From Mycocentrospora acerina (taxonomy: Eukaryota > Ascomycota > Dothideomycetes > Pleosporales): DNA of 64,000 nt. The stretch lies in assembly GCA_022701365.1 (NCBI GenBank), contig JAKUHH010000184.1, forward strand, positions 124,001 through 188,000, written 5' to 3'. Under the pieces are notes generated by a model, which saw only the letters and a list, made by a program, of their open reading frames with translations, was not told the DNA's origin and did not search any database. The translations under genes and the position numbers were made by a program. Positions 35,324 through 45,700 of this stretch are shown here, piece by piece. How positions within the stretch are numbered: position 1 is the stretch's first letter; each line of letters starts with the position of its first letter.

Positions 35324-36440
35324 ATGCACCCTTCACTCCAACAGTTTAAATGGACAAAATTCCGTTTTCAAAATCTAAAGTTAGTGTCACTCTCCAGTTC
35401 CTCATTTTCCACCAGGTCTTTTGGCTCCTATCGTGTAAGCCTGAACTCAATAACGGTTAACGCCATGGGATCTCCTTATCATGTTTCACAATCAGCTTCT
35501 CGGTTCTTTCCACAAGACAGGGCGTCAGCCGAATACAGGGCGCTTTCCGTGATCGCCGAGTCGCTTGCGCACCCTCAACGCACCCTTCTTAGCACCTTTG
35601 TACAGTACGCTGTAGACCGGGAAATTACTTCACGATTTTTTCTCGGCGAGGTATATGGTCAGAATGAGGCTACGATCACAGAATTTTTAGCTAATTGGAT
35701 TAGCCTTCTCCAGAAAGGTATACCACATTCAAGTTGTACATACGTTGCTAACGTCTAGAAATAGCACGCCCTATTATTTGCAAAGAATTAGATGAATTAC
35801 TAGGGCATAGTATATGGCAAAGAGATGGAGGTTAATGCTGCATCTCAAAAGTTCGAAATGGAAAGGGAACTAACGAGAGTCTTCTGTATATCCATGTCTT
35901 GTCACCTTTCCTGTTCAAAGACCCCGAAATGGCCCAAGATGTAAGACATTTACAAAATGTGCCTAACACTTTGCTTACTTCATACTAGGGAAAACTATAC
36001 AAACTACTTGCAACGTATATTGGGGAATCACAAGTGCAGAGCCTACGTTCACTCTTAGACCAAGATTTCTCTTCCTCCCGTCGCGAGCTCTCTGATCAGC
36101 TACTACTAGTATCGCCAAAAAATATTTAAACACTTCAAGAACGGGAGGCTTTCTTTGAGGGGTGGCTTGTCAGAGGCCCCAAAAGACTCGGTAAGGTCAC
36201 ATCTACCACTGAATTAAATTTCTAATTTTTCAGACTCGGTACTCTGTGAACGTGAACGATCTCATCCCTTGCAACCAAATCGAGCCGTTTCACTTCATTA
36301 TACTGGAGAACAGAGCTACGGATCTAGCGAATCTCCCAAATGAGCAGTTTTTTGACATACATCGCCAATTTTCAGATGCCTTAGCATGGCTGGAAGTATT
36401 TGAGTATAAAAGTCAGGCTCGTGACTCGCTTCACAGCTCG
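35324..36440 (+). pseudogene. Degenerate gene of unknown family
   Basis: Coding-like stretches lie in several frames on the plus strand. The first, 35324-35717, is open and joins by a good intron (35718-35758, with CTAAC branch) to IARPIICKELDELLGH. After about 35815 the coding signal changes frame twice. One segment (around 35877-35940) reads SLLYIHVLSPFLFKDPEMAQD. A GTAAG...CTAG intron then leads to KLYKLLATYIGES. That frame is stopped by TAA at 36127-36129, where CAA would be the RIP ancestor, before reading on as TLQEREAFFEGWLV. The last piece runs in the same frame as the APH gene that follows. I do not recognise the protein. Frame changes plus a RIP-type stop suggest a dead gene. Confidence 0.45.
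36405..36412 (+). promoter_or_regulatory. Probable TATA box of the APH-family gene
   Basis: TATAAAAG lies 48 bp upstream of the ATG at 36453. It supports that ATG as the true start, rather than reading the open frame further upstream as part of the same protein. Confidence 0.45.
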
Positions 36441-36452
36441 AAGACACAAAAT

Positions 36453-37355
36453 ATGGCAAACTCTGACAGGAAACCGTCAGCGAAGAAAAGCTGGAGCCAA
36501 TGGTGCCTCTGGTCTGTGCCTCGAATCTTTCAATATTTCTGGGTCCAAGCGCCGATATTTTTTCGAGCATTTGTGTATAAACGCTTGGCATCGATTTCTC
36601 ACAGGCTCTACGGATGCACCGGATCGGATCGGATCTATCAACTCCCTTTCAATCTATACTTGCGAATGGCAAGTAGTGATTGGGCACCAAAACATCGAGC
36701 GGAATTCGTATCACTTCAGCTTGTTGAAAATTATACCAACGTTCCTGCACCAAAACCAATAGACACTATTCGTCACTCTGATTCTTCGTTTCTTCTCATG
36801 ACTGGTCTCCCTGGAAAAAACATTGGGCGGATGCTTCCTACTATGACCGACGGACAGGTCGACGCCGTTGTGCAAGATCTCAAGAGATACATTGCTGAGC
36901 TACGAACGATTCCCAATAAGACTGACTCAGGATTCCAAATATGTAATGCACTGGGCGGCGGTATCCTAGATTGGCGAATTGGCGATTCTCAGCGCAAAGA
37001 GTTGAAGTTCCGAGACGAGATTGAATTCAACCGATATTTGATGAGTGATCTTCCCCTTGACGAAAACGCGCAGAAATTGATCTCAAGATCGCACGGTATA
37101 GTGCATGAAATTGTTTTCACACATGCAGATCTCAATCTAAGGAATATCCTCGTCGATAAGAATATGAAAGTTTCAGGCATAGTCGATTGGGAGTGTGCAG
37201 GTTGGTACCCCGAGTATTGGGAGTACTCAAAGGCGCATTTCACAGTCCGGTTTTCTACTCGGTGGATCATAGATGTCATTGACCAAATTTTTCTTGGGTA
37301 TCGCGATGGGTTAAAGGTAGAGGATATGCTTGCTAGCCTGGCCCCACCATGGTAG
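36453..37355 (+). CDS. APH/choline-kinase-like phosphotransferase family protein
   Basis: Predicted 300-aa single-exon protein of the fungal aminoglycoside-phosphotransferase-like (APH) family. The catalytic loop is HADLNLRNIL, with Asp at about residue 226 and the metal-binding Asn. The DFG-equivalent is VDWECAGWYPEYWEY. Upstream, RHAEF-type sequence is represented by KHRAEFVSLQLVE, and the family block FQICNALGGGILDWRIGD is intact. The frame is open for 69 more codons upstream, but that part looks like the tail of the degenerate gene before it. A TATA box at 36405 and an ATG at 36453 favour the shorter model. Members of this family are numerous in fungi and their substrates are mostly unknown, so drug resistance should not be assumed. 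Confidence 0.8.
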   Translation: MANSDRKPSAKKSWSQWCLWSVPRIFQYFWVQAPIFFRAFVYKRLASISHRLYGCTGSDRIYQLPFNLYLRMASSDWAPKHRAEFVSLQLVENYTNVPAPKPIDTIRHSDSSFLLMTGLPGKNIGRMLPTMTDGQVDAVVQDLKRYIAELRTIPNKTDSGFQICNALGGGILDWRIGDSQRKELKFRDEIEFNRYLMSDLPLDENAQKLISRSHGIVHEIVFTHADLNLRNILVDKNMKVSGIVDWECAGWYPEYWEYSKAHFTVRFSTRWIIDVIDQIFLGYRDGLKVEDMLASLAPPW

Positions 37356-38047
37356 GACTACGTCTGAGTCAGTTCAATCTCGGAAGTATCTTTATAAACT
37401 GAGTGAATAAAAATAACCTTTCCTAAGTTTTCTGCTTGACTTCAAGATACTAAACGAACTTCCGCGTGTCGCTAAGTTGGGGAATTTGTAATAGCTATGA
37501 CATCTGTCAAAGCAGATCATAAGTGCGAATATCAGAATCTCCCTGCGAGCTGGCATTCGTACTCTCTCACCGCCTCATCGATGAGGTAAAGAAATACTAA
37601 ATCTACGGACATCGCCTGAAGTTCGGTGGGTGATCTAGAAAGATTCTAGTAGTCATTGGGGAATTTGAATACTGGCTGTCGAAGTACAAAGAATCGTGTG
37701 TATCTTAAAGCAGAAAAACCATAAGTGACGCAATTTTCGCAACGTTTTCACTACAGATGTTCATGTGGACTTGAATCATCTTTAAGTGTAGAGGCTACAA
37801 TCACCACGAAAGATGCGAATGTCATTCGTGAAAATCGGGCTATTTTTTATTGCATAGATATCAGACTGTGACCGAAGCATGCAAAACATCTTTTGCCAAG
37901 TCATGTCCCACAACAAGGTGGACGAAATGCAGGATAAGCAGAAAAAGTGTAATAACGGCAACTTCCTAGTGGTTACACAACTAACCACTAATCCGCTGGT
38001 AGCAAAAGAGCGGTGACGAGATAATTCTCCCTTGTCAAGAAGACTAA
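37356..38047. other. Intergenic, with one copy of a dispersed repeat
   Basis: No gene is supported. A sequence at about 37967-38004 (AGTGGTTACACAACTAACCA and onward) is similar to one at about 39399-39435, described under findings. Confidence 0.45.
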
Positions 38048-38490
38048 TCACTAGAAAGCTCTTCTCTGGTAGGCATATCTATAATCTGTTGACACATCTC
38101 CTCAAATTCAAGTCCTCTTTTGACCCGGCCATCCGATGGATCGATGAACACCAATTTCTCATTGCTGGGGACCCTCGTTTATAATACGGCCCCACATCTA
38201 AAAGCCATTCGCATAGACTACACGGGTCTTTTTTACATTAAAGTAGTTTTTGAGCTCTTGGCTTTCTCCGTAATAGATGAATTCGTTCGCATTTTCGCAC
38301 TCGGACTTGAGCCACGTGATGTCGGATGCGAAACGTTCGAAGTACCGGAACTCGGATGTTTCGATATCCACCATGTCGATGTCCAAGCTCAGCTAGACAT
38401 AGCGCTACTCAGTGGTATCCTGCTGCGCGCCCACCTCGAAGAAAACTTGTTTACTAAACCTCTGGTTTCGGGCTTCTTAGCAGGTCGGTA
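38048..38490 (-). pseudogene. Fragment of a degenerate gene, unknown family
   Basis: On the minus strand, a frame at 38198-38386 reads FRYFERFASDITWLKSECENA. After one stop and a frame change, a second piece near 38048-38130 reads KLVFIDPSDGRVKRGLEFEE. The order and composition resemble C-terminal parts of the many fungal F-box/2EXR-type proteins of unknown function, but this is only a similarity of style. Upstream sequence is stop-rich. I regard it as a decayed gene remnant. Confidence 0.3.
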
Positions 38491-40466
38491 GCATCGCTCG
38501 GATCGGTGCGGATGAAGCTAGATGACAAAGTGGTTCGGTGTAATGGCGAGCACGATGAATGTCGACGGCGCGCTAAAAATAGTGAAAACCATCAATTTAT
38601 GCCCTACATGCAGTTCGTAGGTGGACATTACACACAGGTGCGATAGCCATCTCGCACATCTGATCGTGCAGCTCCGATGGCAGGCGGGGAAATGGGTGAA
38701 ACGTGGACATGACATTGGACAATGTCCAAGTGTACTACTGACTATTACTAGTAATACAATGAAGTGGGTAACGCTTGCAGCTCCTTTACTCTAAGAAGGA
38801 AGTGAAAGGCTCGATCACTAAGCGACGGCTCAATGCTGCGTGTTCCGCTTTCAGCCTTACACTAGCGGTAACTGACTCGTACGTGTAGTGACAAAGGACT
38901 GATGGATGTGAGTGATCAAATCTCAGCAGAATTAAGCTCAGATTAAGGTAAGACCTTGCAAGCCGAGGCTAACGTAGTTACTAGTCCAGTGCAGGTGATC
39001 TTTCAGACCAGAAACGTAGGTCCCACGTAGACGGTATGCACTTCAATCAAAGTGGAAGCTGCAAGTCCCCTCGCATTCCTATGAGCTTTCGAGGTCGGTG
39101 GGTGACACAGTGTCAAAGTACCTCGCTTACACAAATCCCCAATCTTATAGAGAAGCATTTGGACCTGCATTTTACTGGAAAAGAGTGCCAACAGCTTGCA
39201 TTGACCAACAGTGATTTTCGCAAGGTCAGGAGACTAAATAAAACCAATCATGTCTGAATCGAGCACCAATCGTGCACGAGCCATCTCGCCAATCTACGTG
39301 CGCTATCAGATTTTGCGCAAATTTGACCATGTCTAAGCTTAAATCACTAGAAATTTTTAGACCATCTACACGCAAAAAAACATACAACAGCGGGGATTCG
39401 CCAGTGGTCACCCACCTGACTACTAGTCCGCCGGTACGTTGCTTAAATAGGGCTGAGCGAACGGGAAGCCTTGTTTTCAACGTCCTATGGTCGTATGTGG
39501 AGAAACTTCATCTGACAATAGTCTATAACTTCAAAAACAATAGCACTCTTTAAAGGCTCGAATCGATATTTCTGAAATATCAAAAGGTCAATCTCTTGCT
39601 GCTCCAACTGGTAGATATGTACACTTCCACGCTACGATATATTTTGCGTCTCCAAAAAACTTGCATGTAGATCGTCTATGAAATAGTGATGCTGTGAACA
39701 ATTACGGGGCATTTAGCTCTAATGGTAGCTATTCGTGCCCTTCGTGCATATATTCATGTACATCAGGCTGAAGACTGAGCACTTGAGACTTTGCCACTGC
39801 TGCATAGGAGGAACTTTATAACTTCATTTGAAAATTGACTTGGAAGAATGCGTGCTTTGTAAAAGTACGTAAGTGAGATCTTAAATAGAATTTTGGTACT
39901 AAGAATATATCTACGTGTGTGATTATAACTATTCTATTAACTTTGAGTAAATACAATAATGGGACAGAGTCTTGCTTAATCTCGGTGGATTAGTAGCTTA
40001 AATAGCAATTTGGTCCAATGTACATATCCAGAATATGCTGCAACAAGAAGTGAGATGCAATACTTTCATTGATTAATATTTTGAAACACAATTCTATAAA
40101 GGAGAATATTCCAACCCACAATATAAATATACAGACTCTAAAAATCAACAACTCTATAGAAACCCTTTTTTACATTTTATTGGTAATACCGCAAACCTTA
40201 TATTCTGAGATGAAGGCCAGCAGCAATATGGATTTCTATTACATACTGTCTGCATAAACATCACAAGATTTGCAAAGAGAACTCGGTGAAAGAACCAGGT
40301 GACAGCAAACACTATCTGATTTTTCTCTTAAGAAAGCTAAGGAGTGACTATTAACTACAGCTAATGGAAGCTAACGATACATAATAGATTATCAAGTCGC
40401 TGGATCAGCTAACATGCAAAGTGAAAGCAATCCAACAGATTATGGCAAGAAATTCTAGAAAATCGC
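38491..40466. other. Gene desert with repeat copy and tRNA-like relic
   Basis: AT-rich with no intact gene. It contains the second copy of the 34-bp dispersed repeat (about 39399-39435) and a tRNA-Ala-like 5' half at 39706, both described separately. The stretch from 39840 to 40260 is very AT-rich. Confidence 0.5.
39706..39775 (+). pseudogene. tRNA-Ala-like relic
   Basis: The sequence starting GGGGCATTTAGCTCTAATGG closely resembles the 5' half of a fungal tRNA-Ala: acceptor strand, D-stem and box A (TAGCTCNNNTGGTAG). The anticodon stem that follows no longer pairs well and I cannot find a good TPsiC arm. It is either a broken tRNA gene or the head of a tRNA-derived short interspersed element. 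It is unlikely to be functional. Confidence 0.35.
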
Positions 40467-40896
40467 TTAAGCGCAGATGAAGGAGGAAATCTCATCATTG
40501 CGGGTGCTGAGAGATGGGTGGGAGCGGATGTCCTGGACCTGTCCAGTCCAAACGAAGGATCCACCACCAGTGCGGCAGCCGGTATCACTATATTTCTATG
40601 TCAGCCCCTTATCTTGGAACGGCTCTTGATGATTGCTTACGTGTAGAACTCGCATGAGCGACCGTAGGTGTCCAAAGAGCTGATAGCGTCGTTGAGGTTG
40701 CCAACGCCGGCTAAATATATTTAGATACTGATCAATATTTGCGGCTAATTTTTATCATGTGCTTACCACAGCGGTTGACAGTGAATCCAGTCTCGATGCA
40801 GCCACCAAAGTTACGATCACGGCAAAGCCTGATGGTTTGGGCGGATACGGTAGAGACAGCGAGCAAAACCGCCGTGAAGATGGAGCTGGAGAGCAT
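40467..40896 (-). CDS. Small secreted Cys-rich protein, crystallin-like
   Basis: Predicted 106-aa secreted protein. Minus-strand exons are 40767-40896, 40641-40710 and 40467-40587, with GT-AG introns in phase. Signal peptide: MLSSSIFTAVLLAVSTVSA, cleaved before Gln 20. The mature part of about 87 residues has six Cys, likely three disulfides. The pattern LCRDRNFGGC...NLNDAISSL...CEFYTDTGC...NDEISSFIC has two halves, each ending in an NDxISS motif. That repeat is typical of beta/gamma-crystallin-fold domains, so this may be a secreted crystallin-like protein. Size, Cys content and location in gene-poor DNA make it an effector candidate, which is inference. Confidence 0.8.
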
Positions 40897-41452
40897 TTTT
40901 GTTGGTATTGGGAGTTGAAGTGGTTGTAGAAGTGACTGTGGCAGCGTGGAGATGCAGAGAAAGAGTCGAAGATGTAGATGAGGCAATGAAGATGTTTGAT
41001 GGTAGTGAAATTCAATAGTGAGGGGACATTCAACCGTATTTATACAATTCAAAGCTCTACCACCCGTCTTCTACCGCCTGATTTGAGCCGAGGACAATAA
41101 CTTGAAGCTGAGCAGTTGCAGCGTGGGCGACTCGGCCATTCCGGTTGATGCGAAAATATTCGCACGTTTACTTGGCGATAATATAGAGGTTGTCTTGATA
41201 TTGGGGTCACATGTTTTCTTCTTTATGAATTAGAGCCAGGAGACTTAACAGTTTGTTAACAAATTATTCTTACTGACAGGAGATGCAACTCACTGCTTTG
41301 TTTCACTTGAGAGCCATTGAAAAAAATCAGGCTGATCTTATTAATGAGATTTGTTCTGCATATAGCCATGTTCTTCTTAATTCAGATAAGTCAACGACAT
41401 AAAAATCGACATCACAGCTTAGGGTTACGTTGAGTTTCCGTCGTTTGGTCAC
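40897..41452. other. Promoter region of the small secreted protein
   Basis: This contains TATAAATA on the minus strand at 41037-41044, about 140 bp before the ATG, with a pyrimidine-rich leader in between. The remainder is AT-rich and shows nothing else. Confidence 0.45.
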
Positions 41453-42099
41453 GTGGTTCTGAAGAAGGACGTTGCCGAGATTCGGCCCGTCGCAATAGTA
41501 TCGTTAATTTGCCATGACTCAATTCCGAAAACATCCATAAGTGTATTAATTAACAAACAGTTTGAAAGAAGTAAATGCGAGGCGGTCAAAATTTGGAAAC
41601 ACGTAATGTCCAAGAGAAAGCTATCAAGTCAGCCAACAAGCATTTTCAGGTATGTAGCACTGAGAAATCTCCAATCAAAATTGATTAGCGGCTTTTCAAA
41701 GTATGTCACCAGCAAACTGCTCAGCCTCCTTCATAGATTGTTTGCTGAATGCTGTTCAGATGATTTGAAGTTTCGTCGTAGCAACCTTACGAATCCACCT
41801 GTAAGTGTTTTATCGTAAATGCAGCCCGTGAAAAAAAATACATGAAGACTTTGAATAGGAAAATGATTTACCTGAAGAAGCGAAGACTTCGAAAGACGAA
41901 TTTGGGATCGGCGAGTTGTTCTGTCCACCGCCTACTAAGTGGTCCTTGCTCTCTAGTCTTCCCGCTCAATGTGAAACGGAGCATGTCCAGTCCGACACGT
42001 CGTATAGAACTCAATTCGATTGATCAGCTAGTGCACGGCCTCGATCAATATATAAAAAGAACACCATCTTTAAGAGAACAGACTGGCTATGTCCTGTAG
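41453..42099 (+). pseudogene. Degenerate gene fragment, unknown family
   Basis: The plus strand is open from 41453 to about 41800, then has a good intron candidate (GTAAGT at 41802, CAG at about 41824). Beyond it the coding signal is split. One frame reads ENDLPEEAKTSKDEFGIGEL after a TAG (41856-41858) that would be CAG before RIP. A +1 shift near 42015 is then needed to continue as SIDQLVHGLDQYIKRTPSLRE to a stop at 42099. The product is unknown to me. One RIP-type stop plus a frameshift argue for a dead gene. Confidence 0.4.
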
Positions 42100-42385
42100 G
42101 AGAGTTAGTGTTGCACCTTTCTTCTGTCAAGCTTCTTACAATGACAAATATTATTCTGTTGTCGACCCTACAAGGCTTGGATTATACGGCTGGAAGACTC
42201 CAGGAATCGACTTTCGATCATTTCTACCTTTTTAGTTTTCCGGCGCAGTGGGGTAGAGCTGGAGCCTGGTTGATTGATTGATTAATTGATTGATGTAGTT
42301 TAACGTCTTGAAGTAGCCTCCCATGGGGCATGAAGACGGGCTAAACTGGATTCCTCTATGCTGCTAGTCTAGATGCGGATAAGTC

Positions 42386-42500
42386 GTTAGGAAGTGGTTC
42401 AACATGAGGATATGTCCTGTTCCATCTCGTAGTCTATCAGATGATAGATCATAATACCTATTTGGCTCGCATGGCACAGTGGAATAGAGCATGTCCTAGC
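42386..42500 (+). repeat. 116-bp inverted-end repeat, copy A
   Basis: Starts GTTAGGAAGTGGTTCAACAT and ends near CATGTCCTAGC. It is the most diverged of three copies. The first base pairs differ from copies B and C by C-to-T and neighbouring changes, and internal blocks (ATCAGATGATAGAT, GCATGGCACAGTGG) are shared. Confidence 0.75.
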
Positions 42501-43580
42501 ATGAGTCCAATGCGAAACACTGCAACTCTCTACGCAATTTTATTAATTGAATCAGGTGTTATACTATGATGATAGTCATTTAAGCTCACATAAGTAACGA
42601 TTGTCGATACAGTCTTCGATTCCTACCTTTCCAGTAATGTAACAAGTTCCTCTGCAACACTGCTTTGTGATTAGGCTCAGATATGCGAATATATGCTTCT
42701 TCAGCACAACACTCCAATTTCCTCTTATCATTGAGGAAGACCACGCCTACGAATGTAATAGTCTTGTCAGTAAATACCCATTAAGTTCATCTTTATCAGA
42801 CCCAATAAATTTTGCGTGAGAAATATAAGAGGCAGAAGTCTCAGTTCAAATTGTATTGGCAAGATAATCGAACACCAGTCGAGCTGGTAAGAGCTCCCTG
42901 GATCTTGGTCGTGCTTTTCGCTGGGCATTTTCACTCTCCTGATCTGGAGACGTTGCTGGGATTTACTGTAACACTTAGAGTCTTTCGTGTGCAGACAATT
43001 CGCTTGAATGAATCATTTCCAAGTTCTTGACTGCCCTACCTTAGTATGGCATCTAAAGTGGTATTTCTTACTTCCCTTAGGCTGTCAAGTCGGAGCACCA
43101 ACTGATCTTTTATTATCACCAAAATAAATGCTCAGAAAGAATTTCAGTAATTACAGAAGAATTGCGGACGAGATTTCCCGATACTTACGATTTTTGTGCA
43201 CTCTGACTACTTATTCATCTTCTTAACTGTTTTTACTTATTTTCGTCCTTCACAAAACTCTCCCGGGGCTTGTGCTAAGGTCGAATACTTTCCGAATGAT
43301 TTACAACAACAAAACATGATTTACCTACTTCTAGGTAAGATAAAGTAGCAGTATGAAATAAAAGAGGCAACGACCCATTTTATAGATATGCCAGATATAT
43401 ATTTAAACAAATGAGTTCTACAAGGGCTCAAGTAGGAGAGGTTTATTTTTAGTGTTACTCGGGTGCTATTCTCATTACTCCTAGCCTCCTGACTAAGATT
43501 TTACTGATAGCATAATTTTGGAGACCAGATGATTTGAAGTTAGTCGACTCGATTGAGTAATACTTGAATTTCTAACAATT

Positions 43581-43696
43581 GTCAGGACACAGCTCTATTC
43601 CACTATGCCATGCAAGCCAAAAAGGTACTATGATCTATCATCTGATGGATCCTAGAATAGAACAGTACATATCCTCAGGTTGAACCACTTCCTGAC
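43581..43696 (-). repeat. 116-bp inverted-end repeat, copy B (inverted)
   Basis: A reverse-oriented copy bounded by GTCAGGA and TCCTGAC, a 7-bp perfect inverted terminal repeat. It is flanked by AACAATT on the left and AACAATA on the right, a possible 6-7 bp target-site duplication. This is the pattern of a small non-autonomous DNA transposon (MITE). Confidence 0.75.
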
Positions 43697-43739
43697 AACA
43701 ATATAGCCAGTAATCTCCCAGGTAAACCTTTCCTGTGTG

Positions 43740-45700
43740 CTATTCTTGCTTGAGTGGAATAATGGGCAGTGTTACATAATTCACAAAGCCCTCCCCAAAA
43801 TTCAAATGATTCAGACCTGCAAAAATATCCTCACTTCTGTCCTTAGGATGGTTGTGCATAAAAATTCCGCTTCCTTGTGTATCACCACTGCTGATTTCGA
43901 AGATGATTCTACCACCTTTTTCAACCACGACATTGGTAGGCCAAATCTCAACATCAAGCGCATATATGTCACCAGGAATGACAGGCTGTACTTCAGTGCT
44001 GAAGTAATTGCGCCATGGAAGATAATCTCGGTGCTTGTAGTGGTTTGAATCAACCATTCGGTTGCTCGCACGCAACCAACCTTTTGCAAGAGGCACAGGG
44101 TCGCCAATCGTACCTGTATAATAAACCTCTTTACCCTCAGGAGAAAAGTAACGGAGCGTAAGAAATACATCTATATCAGAGGGCGCAGTACTGGTGGCAT
44201 GCATAGAAAGGGAGATGTTGATGTGCGCAGTGATATGTCCGGTGATTTCGGTCTCCTCCTCGAAGGGCAAAGTAGCGAACTGAAGAAGCTTAGGGTCTTG
44301 CACGGTACCAAGTGCTTCATAAGACATTTTATGAGTAAGAAATTTAGTCTCTTGGGTTTTTGTCAATAAATGGGAGGTTGTGAGATAGAATTTCGTGTAC
44401 TGGGTGCGTGCGATTGGCCATTCGTTCTCGGACCGTCTCTTGAAGAGCTTCTCCTTTTCAGGGTCGTTAAAACCGACATCACCCTTCCTTAACACAAGGT
44501 CAATCGGTGGTACTTTTCCTTTTTGAGACCAACCCATTCGATCGTTGCCTTGAAGAAAAGCATCAAGGAAGCTGCGCTGAATTTCTACCTCCTCATTCTG
44601 ATAGAAAGGCAAGTCATGCCTTCCTGTGATCATCCTGAGATACTTGAATTCGGAGCGAGCATGCGTGTATCCTGCAACGTTGCCACGCAAGTGAAGCCCA
44701 ATGCCGCCCCAATTTCCAACCGATAGAAGTGGTACTTCGATGTCACCAAGGTCGAACTCTTTGCTGGCGAAAAATTGCTCGTTTCGGAAAGCGTGCTTTG
44801 CGATCTCGGTTGGTTGATCACATCGATTCTTTTGTAGAATTTCTTCGGTTAAATCACCTTCGATGGTATCTGGGCCCCAGTTTCTCTCTTTTCGCCCAGG
44901 ACGACCGTATTGGTTGGTAATGACTTGGCGGTTCCTGACAAGAAAAGAATTTAGTATACTTTACTGAAGAGAACAATGCAATCTTGTAACTACCACTACG
45001 CAGGGAAAATGAATTCATGTGGATAGAATCAAAGAATACTTACCACCATATCTCAGTAAACGTGTTACTCAAAATCCCTCCATGTCGGGAGGCGTCTCGG
45101 TAATAGTCGCTCGTGCCCTCCCAGGGGACGATTGCGGTTAATCCTTTGGGCTTGAGTGCTGCCACAGCCCATTGCGATGCTGCATAGTAACTCACGCCAA
45201 GTAAACCAACCTTACCAGATGACCAGGATTGATCTGCTGCCCATTCTATCACATCGTAAAACGCTCTGGTTGTTTGCCAAGATGTAACTTCAAGAAATCC
45301 TGGAGATTGGCCGATCCCACTCTCATCAGCACGCACAATGATATAGCCGTTTTTGGTCCAAAACACAGGATCTGGAGTTTCCCATGCCGAGTGATCGGAT
45401 TGATGCTCCGGATTGAGTTCGGAGTACGATTCCTTGTGGAAACTGTATTGCATGAGTCAACATATCATCAAGGACAGATTAAGCATACTCCTTGTAATGA
45501 ATGTCCTTTCCGTACGGTCCAAACGTAACTAGTACAGGAAATTGTGCCCCGTCTTTGGTTGCCTGAGGTCGATACACATTACATCGTATAATGCCGCTTG
45601 ATACCATCTTGAGCTGTACAGCAACATTTTGCTCAAAAATGTAAGGAAAAGACGACTCGTCTATAATATGCGCGTCTTTCAGATGGGACTGGTCAGACAT
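43740..45700 (-). CDS. CocE/NonD family alpha/beta hydrolase
   Basis: Predicted 601-aa hydrolase of the CocE/NonD (X-Pro dipeptidyl-peptidase S15-like) family, acting on esters or acyl/peptidyl substrates. Minus-strand exons are 45489-45700, 45044-45442 and 43740-44934, with phase-consistent GT-AG introns of 46 and 109 nt. The N-terminal alpha/beta-hydrolase part has VTFGPYGKD, DESGIGQSPG, and the nucleophile elbow LLGVSYYAA, where Ser is the nucleophile. The C-terminal X-Pro DPP-like jelly-roll domain includes LRYFSPEGKEV and the EISSGDTQGSG/HNHP region near the end. The lid and cap lie between. There is no signal peptide, so it is intracellular. Related fungal proteins include putative cocaine-esterase-like and glutaryl-acylase-like enzymes. 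The natural substrate is unknown. Confidence 0.87.

Larger units (their letters stand above)
42100..43739. other. Repeat-bearing intergenic stretch
   Basis: No gene is supported. It carries two copies of the 116-bp inverted-end repeat (42386-42500 and 43581-43696), a TTGA microsatellite (about 42270-42293), and a short partial copy of the repeat end near 42241-42262. Confidence 0.5.
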
